Part shown: positions 1-4,987 of the stretch, piece by piece
How positions within the stretch are numbered: position 1 is the stretch's first letter
How the letters are laid out: each line of letters begins with the position of its first letter
Assembly: GCA_020048795.1 (NCBI GenBank)
Contig: JAIFMA010000139.1
Span: 1 to 12,116 of the forward strand
Direction: 5' to 3'
DNA length: 12,116 bases
Origin: Rhodoferax sp.
GTDB lineage: Bacteria; Pseudomonadota; Gammaproteobacteria; Burkholderiales; Burkholderiaceae_C
Translations under genes and position numbers: made by a program
The notes under the pieces: generated by a model
What the model was told of the DNA's origin: nothing
The model's input: the letters and a program-made list of their open reading frames with translations, nothing else
The model's database searches: none

Positions 1-355
1 ATTCCAGCCTTGCCACATCGGCCAGATAGGGCTCATCAGCGAGTTGATCGCTGGCGCGAACAAATTCGGCCAGCGCACCACCCCATTGCGCTGCATCGCC
101 GCGCAGTGGCGGCTGGGCATGCCACAAGGCGCGTGCCAGAGCCTCAAAACTCTTGTCGCCCAGCAATTGCACCAGCACCGGATAGGCCGCGCGCAGCGCA
201 CTGCTGCTCAACGCGTGGCCATTGGCTTGATAGACTTTTTGGCCTCTAGCCCAGGTGCTGTCTGCGTAAGCAGCTATATGATTAAGAGCAGAATCGTTTG
301 GCCAGTCAAACAGTAAGGCCAGCAATGCTTGCTGCTGCGCGGCCAGCCGGCTCAT
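1..355 (-). CDS. bufC: BufC-like DUF2063 protein, partner of the MNIO oxidase (3' end cut by window edge)
   Basis: The minus strand from the ATG at 355 is open to the left edge and encodes the first 118 residues of a DUF2063 protein. The visible part has the family's helical N-terminal pattern: a leading LLALLFDW helix, then GQKVYQANGHAL near residues 38-49, the AAYPVLVQLLG segment near 55-65, and a WHAQPPLRGDAAQWG stretch near 78-92. In this family the N-terminal domain is followed by a RiPP-recognition-like domain that helps bring the precursor peptide to the DUF692 oxidase; that half lies outside the window. The start ATG overlaps the bufB stop codon as ATGA, so translation is probably coupled. 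No membrane segment or signal is seen, so a cytoplasmic protein is expected. Family membership is fairly sure; the exact role is inferred from the operon. Confidence 0.85.
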   Translation of the reverse strand, partial: MSRLAAQQQALLALLFDWPNDSALNHIAAYADSTWARGQKVYQANGHALSSSALRAAYPVLVQLLGDKSFEALARALWHAQPPLRGDAAQWGGALAEFVRASDQLADEPYLADVARLE

Positions 356-1389
356 GCCAGCACCCGGTCAGGCGGCGCAACTCCGGGCATGGCGGTGGCG
401 GTTGAACCGCCTGCTGCGAGCTGGCTACGCAGGCAGGCCGTGGCCTCCTGTCGGGCCAGCCGGGTTTCATCAAGCAGCACATCCAGCGCGGGCAGGTCGG
501 TGTCCCACTCGATCAGCGTTGGCACGGCACCAAAGCGGCTGATGGCGTGGCGGTAAATTTGCCAGACCTCGGCACACACGCGGCTACCGTGGTCATCAAC
601 GACGATCTCGGCCAGCGCGTCTTCACCTGGCTGCGGCCGCACATGGCAATGCCCGGCCAGATGGATCTCACTCACATGCTGCGGCGCGATTTGCGCCAGC
701 CAGGCCATGCAGTGTTGCAGCGGGTCGCCCAAGGCACCATGAATGCGGGCATTGAGCGCATTGACATAAATATTATTGACATCAACCAGCAACGCACATC
801 CGGTGCGCGCCGCCAGCGTGTTTAAAAAGTCGGTCTCGGACCACAGCGCCTCGTCCGGCTGGGGCAGCCAACGCAAGTAAGCCGAGAGGTTTTCCACCAT
901 GAAGCGGCGTTGCAACCGGTCTTGCACCTGTTGCACGTTGGCACACAGGGTGTTCAGCGCCTCGGTGCTGAAGGGAATCGGCAGCAGATCGGCGGCGTGA
1001 ATGGTTTGCTCGCCCATCGCGCCCGGCCAGCGGCCGCGCGCAAAGCTGGCGTGGTCGCTGACCCGCACCGGGTCGATGCGCTGCACCAGTTGCGCCAGTT
1101 GATCCAGATGCCAGGGGTCCAGCCCGGCAGCCGAACCCAGCGACAGGCCAACCCCGTGCAGGCTGACCGGATAGTGGCAGCGCCCCTGCTCCAGCACCGC
1201 CAGGGCCGCACCCCCCGCGCCAAAGAAGTTCTCGGAATGCACTTCCAGAAAATCCAGGGCTGGCAGGCGGGCCAGCAGTTCGGCGTAATGCGGGTGGCGC
1301 CAGCCGATGCCCACCGCAATTGCTGGCTGCGCTGTGCCTTGGCTGGCGGTATCGTCAGCGGATGGGTTCAGCATGCTCGGGTGGCGCAC
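352..1389 (-). CDS. bufB: BufB-like DUF692 multinuclear non-heme iron oxidase (MNIO)
   Basis: This 345-residue protein is a DUF692 (MNIO, MbnB-like) enzyme with a TIM-barrel fold that binds two or three iron ions and oxidises cysteines of a peptide substrate. Family motifs appear in order: GIGWRHPHY (27-35), FLEVHSENFF (47-56, with E49, H51, E53), SLHGVGLS (76-83), SDH (111-113), VENLSAYL (165-172), DVNNIYVN (203-210), EIHLAGH (241-247), DDHG (265-268) and EWDTDLP (294-300). The His, Asp and Glu residues in these motifs are the expected metal ligands. It starts 28 bases after bufA stops. The first start is GTG at 1389, and ATG at 1374 is an alternative that removes five residues; neither has a clear Shine-Dalgarno. 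The DUF2282 precursor upstream suggests it turns the central cysteines into thiooxazole-type, copper-binding groups, as reported for bufferins. The residues after about 310 are low-complexity and probably not part of the barrel. Confidence 0.93.
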   Translation of the reverse strand: MRHPSMLNPSADDTASQGTAQPAIAVGIGWRHPHYAELLARLPALDFLEVHSENFFGAGGAALAVLEQGRCHYPVSLHGVGLSLGSAAGLDPWHLDQLAQLVQRIDPVRVSDHASFARGRWPGAMGEQTIHAADLLPIPFSTEALNTLCANVQQVQDRLQRRFMVENLSAYLRWLPQPDEALWSETDFLNTLAARTGCALLVDVNNIYVNALNARIHGALGDPLQHCMAWLAQIAPQHVSEIHLAGHCHVRPQPGEDALAEIVVDDHGSRVCAEVWQIYRHAISRFGAVPTLIEWDTDLPALDVLLDETRLARQEATACLRSQLAAGGSTATAMPGVAPPDRVLA

Positions 1390-1417
1390 CGGTTTTACAA
1401 ACTGTGGCTTGGCAAAA

Positions 1418-1693
1418 TCAGATCTTCTTCACCATGGCTTTGGCTTCGTCCATCGACAGGCCCTTCATGTCCTTGCAGGTGCCCTTGGCGACATATTTCC
1501 ATTCGCCCTTGTCCATATCCACCTTGCTTTGACCAGCACAGGAATGCACACCAGAGATGCTGGCACAGTCGTTTTGACCCGCCTTGGCAATGCCAAAGCA
1601 TTTTTCTTTTTCGGCAGCGGCGGCAGGGCCGGCCACCAGGGCCAAAGACATGAGGGAAGCAGCAGCGCTGGCAATCAGGGCACGTTGGTTCAT
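1418..1693 (-). CDS. bufA: Bufferin-type RiPP precursor, DUF2282, secreted
   Basis: This 91-residue protein has a Sec signal peptide (N-terminal Arg, a hydrophobic stretch at about 6-22, then AGPAAAA with likely cleavage near residue 27). The mature part of about 64 residues is the DUF2282 signature: KCFGIAKAGQNDC, then HSCAGQSKVD, then GEWKYVAKGTC. Its four cysteines are C32, C43, C52 and C73. In characterised bufferins the two central cysteines are converted by the MNIO enzyme to thiooxazole-type heterocycles and the outer two form a disulfide, giving a periplasmic copper chelator. All four positions are kept here. The ATG at 1693 has a GGAG eight bases upstream. It is the first gene of the minus-strand operon with bufB and bufC. 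Older annotations call such proteins DUF2282 putative integral membrane proteins; the hydrophobic part is only the signal peptide. The bound metal is inferred. Confidence 0.92.
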   Translation of the reverse strand: MNQRALIASAAASLMSLALVAGPAAAAEKEKCFGIAKAGQNDCASISGVHSCAGQSKVDMDKGEWKYVAKGTCKDMKGLSMDEAKAMVKKI

Positions 1694-1847
1694 TAGAAAG
1701 CTCCAGGTAAAAATTGAGGTTGGATTAACCAGCGGCCAGACCCGGATTCGGTATCTTGCACGCTGGTTATGATTTAGTCAGGCCAGAAGCCCGTTTCTTA
1801 CAGGTCTGACCGACTATTTTTGATTTTTCTCAATCTACGTCCATGCC
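1694..1847. promoter_or_regulatory. Divergent control region between the buf operon and the ECF sigma operon
   Basis: This 154-bp region separates the starts of bufA (leftward) and the sigma gene (rightward), so it must hold both promoters. Its main feature is a perfect inverted repeat, described separately. On the minus strand, AACC at 1768-1765 is followed 14 bases later by CGAATC (1750-1745). On the plus strand, AACC at 1727-1730 is followed 18 bases later by CGGTAT (1749-1754). AAC-type -35 and CG-containing -10 elements are typical of ECF sigma factors, so an autoregulated divergent promoter is plausible. The two spacings differ, so at least one of these pairings is probably wrong. Confidence 0.5.
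1726..1769. repeat. Perfect 9-bp inverted repeat, TAACCAGCG arms with a 26-bp spacer
   Basis: The left arm TAACCAGCG spans 1726-1734 and its exact reverse complement CGCTGGTTA spans 1761-1769. Each arm reads TAACC in the direction of the gene it faces: left arm toward the sigma gene, right arm toward bufA. That layout fits two -35 elements of the same sigma factor with overlapping downstream parts, or a palindromic operator. Centre-to-centre distance is 35 bp. The repeat is seen directly; the function is inferred. Confidence 0.6.
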
Positions 1848-2432
1848 ATGCCCCCATCCAGTGTGCCCGACTTCGAACAGCAAATCGTTGACTTGCACGA
1901 TTACTTGCTGAAGTTCGCCCATTTGCAACTGCGCAATCCGACCTGGGCCGAAGACGCGGTGTCTGAAACCGTGATGGCTGCACTGGCCAGGCCGCAGGCC
2001 TTTGCGCAACGCTCGCAACTCAAGAGCTGGCTGGTGGGCATTCTCAAGCACAAGATCATCGATCTGTTGCGCCAGCATGGCCGAGAGGTCAGCAGCAGTG
2101 CTGCCAGTGAGGACGACGAAACCGACCCGCTGGACTGGATCGCCTACCAGACCGATGGCCATTTCACCGAGGCACCGGCCGACTGGGGCAATCCCGAGCA
2201 AGATCTGCGCAGCCGCCAGTTCATGGTCATCATGGAAGCCTGCGCAAGCAAACTGCCCACCATGCAGGGGCGTCTTTTTTTGATGCGGGAATGGCTGGAA
2301 CTGTCGGTGGAAGATATTTGTAAGGACTTGAACCTGACACCGACCAACCTGTATGTGCAACTGCACCGGGCCCGTTTGCGCTTGCGTGTGTGCCTGGAGC
2401 TCAACTGGTTTGCCAAACCCGCCACGCCATGA
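1848..2432 (+). CDS. ECF (group 4) RNA polymerase sigma-70 family factor
   Basis: This 194-residue protein has the two-domain layout of extracytoplasmic-function sigma factors. Region 2 covers about residues 13-80 (hydrophobic helix with YLLKFAHLQLRNP, acidic WAEDAVSETVMAAL, then LKSWLVGILKHKIIDLLRQ). A linker of about 40 residues follows, and region 4 covers about 125-187, with the helix-turn-helix ending in LTPTNLYVQLHRARLRLR (163-180), which contacts the -35 element. There is no region 1.1 or 3. Its stop overlaps the start of a zinc-binding anti-sigma gene (ATGA), and the metal-peptide operon diverges from it, so it most likely activates bufABC and itself. The ATG at 1848 has no clear Shine-Dalgarno; an ATG five bases upstream is in another frame. 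The regulon is inferred from position. Confidence 0.92.
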   Translation: MPPSSVPDFEQQIVDLHDYLLKFAHLQLRNPTWAEDAVSETVMAALARPQAFAQRSQLKSWLVGILKHKIIDLLRQHGREVSSSAASEDDETDPLDWIAYQTDGHFTEAPADWGNPEQDLRSRQFMVIMEACASKLPTMQGRLFLMREWLELSVEDICKDLNLTPTNLYVQLHRARLRLRVCLELNWFAKPATP

Positions 2433-2692
2433 TGCCGTTTAACCGAACCTGCAAAGAAGTCACCGCGCTGGTGATTGCGCGCGAAGACCGCCACCTGCCC
2501 TGGCGCGAACGCCTGGCGCTGTCTGTCCACATGAAACTGTGTGATACCTGCCCGGTTTTCGAGCGCCAGGTGCTGACCATGCGCAATGCCATGCGGCAGT
2601 GGCGCCACTATGAAGACCCGGATGAGGCTGTGGCAGAGCAAGGAAAAGTGCCAAACTCAACCCAAGACACCACAAACCAACGCATTTTTTGA
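2429..2692 (+). CDS. Soluble zinc-finger anti-sigma factor (zf-HC2 type)
   Basis: This 87-residue protein carries the zinc-binding anti-sigma pattern: C8 in NRTCKEVT, then H34-x3-C38-x2-C41 in VHMKLCDTC, followed by a helical RQVLTMRNAMRQWRHY stretch (47-61) and a polar tail. No membrane segment is present, so it should hold the sigma factor in the cytoplasm and release it when the zinc site is oxidised or the metal is displaced. The start ATG at 2429 overlaps the sigma stop codon as ATGA; a second ATG follows at 2432. An in-frame extension to 2390 would run into the sigma gene and has no Shine-Dalgarno, so it is not used. As I recall, Neisseria has a comparable zinc-binding anti-sigma factor (MseR) next to its ECF sigma gene. 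Pairing with the preceding sigma factor is close to certain from the overlap. Confidence 0.87.
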   Translation: MMPFNRTCKEVTALVIAREDRHLPWRERLALSVHMKLCDTCPVFERQVLTMRNAMRQWRHYEDPDEAVAEQGKVPNSTQDTTNQRIF

Positions 2693-2707
2693 TCGTGAAC
2701 AAAATAG

Positions 2708-2737
2708 TTGTTGAAAAACAAAAACTTGTCGTATCAT
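2708..2737 (+). promoter_or_regulatory. Candidate sigma-70 promoter of the RRM protein gene
   Basis: TTGTTG (2708-2713) and TATCAT (2732-2737) are separated by 18 bases; TTGAAA (2711-2716) is an overlapping alternative -35 with a short 15-base spacer. The surrounding DNA (2693-2735) is strikingly A/T-rich compared with its neighbours. Transcription from here would give a 5' UTR of about 125-130 bases before the ATG at 2873. The match is moderate and rests on position and composition. Confidence 0.38.
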
Positions 2738-2832
2738 GCGCCTCGTATTGCTTTTCAAAAGTGATATACGGTTTGCGGTGAATGTCAGTTTCGCGTCTGC
2801 GCTAATTTCAATGGTTTGTTGATTGCGGTTAT

Positions 2833-2868
2833 GGACTCCATCGCGTTTTGAGTTATTTTGAGGAGTCC
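2833..2868 (+). promoter_or_regulatory. 5' UTR hairpin that sequesters the Shine-Dalgarno of the RRM gene
   Basis: GGACTCC (2833-2839) is the exact reverse complement of GGAGTCC (2862-2868), forming a 7-bp stem with a 22-base loop. The right arm contains nearly all of the AGGAG Shine-Dalgarno (2861-2865) that serves the ATG at 2873. When folded, the ribosome site is paired. This fits a temperature- or protein-responsive switch, or autoregulation by the RNA-binding product. The pairing is seen directly; the regulatory role is inferred. Confidence 0.5.
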
Positions 2869-2872
2869 TAGC

Positions 2873-3298
2873 ATGGGCAACAAACTTTACGTAGGCAACC
2901 TGCCTTATTCTTTCCGTGATGATGATCTGCAACAAGCATTCGCCGCCCACGGTACCGTCACCAGCGCCAAAGTCATGATGGAACGTGACACCGGCCGCTC
3001 CAAGGGTTTCGGTTTTGTCGAAATGGGTAATGACGCTGAGGCGCAAACGGCCATCAACGCCATGAATGGTCAACAATTTGGTGGCCGTGGCCTGGTGGTC
3101 AACGAAGCCCGCCCCATGGAGCCCCGTCCTCCCCGCTCTGGTGGCGGCGGCTTTGGCGGTGGCGGCGGTGGTGGTGGTTACGGCGGTGGTGCCGGTGGTG
3201 GTCGCTCGGGTGGCGGCGGCTACGGCGGCGGCGCTGGCGGTGGTCGCTCCGGTGGTGGCGGTGGTGGTGGTTACGGCGGTGGCCGTAGCAGCTACTAA
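2873..3298 (+). CDS. Glycine-rich RRM RNA-binding protein (bacterial Rbp, cold-shock type)
   Basis: This 141-residue protein has one RNA recognition motif at residues 3-80, with RNP2 LYVGNL (5-10) and RNP1 KGFGFVEM (44-51), which bind single-stranded RNA through the aromatic residues. A Gly/Arg/Ser/Tyr-rich tail (about 88-141) contains two copies of a 14-residue unit beginning YGGGAGGGRSGG. This build matches bacterial Rbp proteins of cyanobacteria and proteobacteria, which are often induced by cold. The ATG at 2873 has AGGAG seven bases upstream; a TTG at 2858 in frame is ignored because it lies before that Shine-Dalgarno. The gene is monocistronic: it has its own leader and a strong terminator at 3331-3363. 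Likely targets are mRNAs or regulatory RNAs in the cytoplasm; none can be named from the sequence. Confidence 0.93.
   Translation: MGNKLYVGNLPYSFRDDDLQQAFAAHGTVTSAKVMMERDTGRSKGFGFVEMGNDAEAQTAINAMNGQQFGGRGLVVNEARPMEPRPPRSGGGGFGGGGGGGGYGGGAGGGRSGGGGYGGGAGGGRSGGGGGGGYGGGRSSY
3179..3262 (+). repeat. Two tandem 42-bp repeats encoding the Gly-rich tail
   Basis: Residues 103-116 and 117-130 of the RRM protein repeat the unit YGGGAGGGRSGGGG, giving a 42-bp period at 3179-3220 and 3221-3262. The copies differ at third codon positions, so selection appears to keep the protein sequence rather than the DNA. Further GGT/GGC-rich codons flank the units, making the tract prone to slippage. Confidence 0.75.
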
Positions 3299-3314
3299 GC
3301 ATTCACTGCATGGT

Positions 3315-3363
3315 TCAGGCTTTGGCCTGACAACAAAAGGGTCCTTCGGGGCCCTTTTTGTTG
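3315..3363 (+). terminator. Intrinsic terminator after the RRM gene
   Basis: Two hairpins follow the stop codon. The first is TCAGGC (3315-3320) with GCCTGA (3325-3330). The second and main one runs from 3331 to 3363: AAAAGGGTCC, a TTCG tetraloop, then GGGCCCTTTT, with outer CAACA/TGTTG pairing and a T-run. The UUCG loop and T-tract are classic for a Rho-independent terminator. It is nearly symmetric, so it could act in both directions. Confidence 0.88.
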
Positions 3364-3529
3364 TGGGGACTTGACCCGGCTGCTGGGTTATCCGCGTGGC
3401 GTTGCAGCATCACAACGCTTGTTGCTGAACTGGCCCAGACCAAGCCGGCAGCCAGGGAAAAAAGTGTGCGCAGCCGGGTTGGGGGCCGATATGATTTGGC
3501 CTCATTGCTGCTACCAGGAGGGGTTGACC

Positions 3530-4210
3530 ATGATTCGAAGCTGTCACCGATGCTTTTCTGCAGGGTTGGTTTTTGCGTTGATGTGTGCCTGCACGGCGTT
3601 GGCACAAACCCGGCCGGGTGCCGCACCACCCCCTGACGACGAGATTGCCAGCCGTATTCGAGGCAATGGCAAAGGCATCCAGTCGGTTGATATGACGCAG
3701 GGTAAACAAGGTGAACTGACGTTCAAAGCCAGCGAACAGACCTGGTATTTCCAGCGTGGTTACCTGGTGCGCCGCGATGCCAGCTTGCCTGATTTTCCCA
3801 AGGCGGTGCTGGTGGTCGGTGGCCTGGCAGTGTACCGCCACAGTGCAGGGCGCTGGGTGCATGTGCGCGACCTGGTTACCTTCAACCGGTATGAGGGCTT
3901 GCCACAACCTGACAACGACCAACTTTTGGTGATCGCCCGCCAGACGCCTGAGCGCGCTTTTGCAGGCGACTGGCATCTTGTGGTGGGGGGCTTGGTCGAG
4001 CTGCGCATCCCCGAAACACCCGCCTTCAAATGGCACAACGCACAGTCGCTGAGTTTTCCGGTAGTGGCTCGCTACACCTTCAGGTGGGATGCGGTGCACC
4101 CTGTCGACTGCACGCGGGAGTGGCAGATTCGTGTGTACCGGCAACCCAATGGTGAATGGGGCAACCCGAGCGGTACGCGGGTGCGCGATCTGAGCCCCTG
4201 CCGGACTTGA
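3530..4210 (+). CDS. Secreted protein of unknown function
   Basis: This 226-residue protein has a Sec signal peptide (MIRSCHR n-region, a hydrophobic core at about 10-21, and TALAQ with likely cleavage after A25). I recognise no family. The mature part has a polar start rich in Pro and Asp, then alternating beta-type segments (ELTFKASEQTWYF, KAVLVVGGLAVY, WHLVVGGLVELRI, ARYTFRWDAVH) and two cysteines, C194 and C224, that may form a disulfide. The composition suggests a compact beta-rich periplasmic protein. The ATG at 3530 is chosen because AGGAGG lies eight bases upstream (3516-3521); an upstream in-frame extension to 3371 lacks a signal peptide at its N-terminus and runs into the RRM-gene terminator region. 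It sits 20 bases before the amidase gene and probably shares its transcript, which hints at a cell-envelope role. Confidence 0.78.
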   Translation: MIRSCHRCFSAGLVFALMCACTALAQTRPGAAPPPDDEIASRIRGNGKGIQSVDMTQGKQGELTFKASEQTWYFQRGYLVRRDASLPDFPKAVLVVGGLAVYRHSAGRWVHVRDLVTFNRYEGLPQPDNDQLLVIARQTPERAFAGDWHLVVGGLVELRIPETPAFKWHNAQSLSFPVVARYTFRWDAVHPVDCTREWQIRVYRQPNGEWGNPSGTRVRDLSPCRT

Positions 4211-4230
4211 CACAGGCCGTGCCGGGACCC

Positions 4231-4959
4231 ATGCAAGCACTGAGGTATCTGCGAGCCGTTGGTTGGGTCACCTTGCTGGCAGCTTGCCTGGCGGGAGCGC
4301 AGGCGAGCCCTCGGGTGGCCATCGACATTGGGCACTCCTTGGCCCACCCGGGCAGTATCAGTGCCAGAGGGGTGCCTGAGTTTGTCTTCAACCAGGCGCT
4401 GGGTCGCAGCCTGGCGCAGGTGCTGGCGCAGCGCCAGCACCCCAGTGTACTGATTGGTGAGGACGGACACATGACGGTCCTGACGGCACGCACCCAGGCG
4501 GCGGATGCCGCACAGGCCAGTTTTTTTCTGTCGCTACACCATGATTCGGCCCAGCTCAAGTACTTTGACCGCTGGGTCTGGCAAGGCACGCAGCAGCGTT
4601 ATTCCGACCGGTTTTCGGGTTTTTCACTGTTTGTCTCACGCCTGAACCCGATGCCACAGCAGAGCCTGGCCTGCGCCCGCGCCATTGGATCAGCCCTGCT
4701 GAAGGTCGGCCTGAAGCCGTCCGCGCACCATGCCGAACCGATCGCTGGCGAGAACCGGGAGTGGGCTGACCCCGCTGCGGGTGTTTATTATTTTGACGAT
4801 CTGGTGGTGTTAAAAACGGCATCGACCGCGGCGGTGTTGCTGGAAGCTGGCCTGATCGTCAACCGCAATGACGAACTGGCGCTCCAGGACCCCGAAGTTC
4901 GCCATCGCATTGCCACGGCAACTGCTGACGGGCTGTTAGCTTGCCAAGCCATTCCCTGA
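4231..4959 (+). CDS. N-acetylmuramoyl-L-alanine amidase (Amidase_3 family), exported
   Basis: This 242-residue protein belongs to the zinc amidases that cut the bond between N-acetylmuramic acid and L-alanine in peptidoglycan. Zinc ligands fall in the expected order: H35 in AIDIGHS, E50 in VPEFVFN and H103 in SLHHDS. The catalytic glutamate is E205 in VLLEAG. The N-terminus is an export signal with two possible readings: LAAC at 16-19 is a perfect lipobox, and AQA|S near residue 25 is a signal peptidase I site. The start is ATG at 4231; an in-frame extension to 4156 would overlap the preceding gene and place residues before the signal. No AMIN or peptidoglycan-binding domain is present, so it is a minimal, catalytic-domain-only enzyme. 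Neighbours are a secreted unknown 20 bases upstream and an LprI-like protein 28 bases downstream. A periplasmic wall-remodelling or recycling role is likely. Confidence 0.9.
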   Translation: MQALRYLRAVGWVTLLAACLAGAQASPRVAIDIGHSLAHPGSISARGVPEFVFNQALGRSLAQVLAQRQHPSVLIGEDGHMTVLTARTQAADAAQASFFLSLHHDSAQLKYFDRWVWQGTQQRYSDRFSGFSLFVSRLNPMPQQSLACARAIGSALLKVGLKPSAHHAEPIAGENREWADPAAGVYYFDDLVVLKTASTAAVLLEAGLIVNRNDELALQDPEVRHRIATATADGLLACQAIP

Positions 4960-4987
4960 CCATCTCATCTATTACCTGGAGGAACCC

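Noticed and set aside
910..1653. Open frame on the plus strand across bufA and bufB
   Set aside because: It overlaps two well-supported genes and has a low-complexity composition without motifs.
3201..3290. GC-rich repeats as a possible CRISPR array or mobile-element end
   Set aside because: The repeats are in frame inside a coding Gly-rich tail and have no spacers or terminal inverted repeats.
3066..3374. Ala/Val-rich open frame across the Gly-rich tail of the RRM gene
   Set aside because: It is a frame-shifted reading of GGT/GGC repeats and runs through the terminator.
3364..3529. Possible promoter or small gene between the RRM terminator and the secreted unknown gene
   Set aside because: TATGAT at 3490-3495 could be a -10, but no -35 matches at a normal distance, and no small open frame has a good ribosome site.
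3410..4240. Long open frame on the minus strand opposite the secreted unknown gene
   Set aside because: The plus-strand gene has a signal peptide and a strong Shine-Dalgarno; the minus frame shows no domain and crosses gene boundaries.
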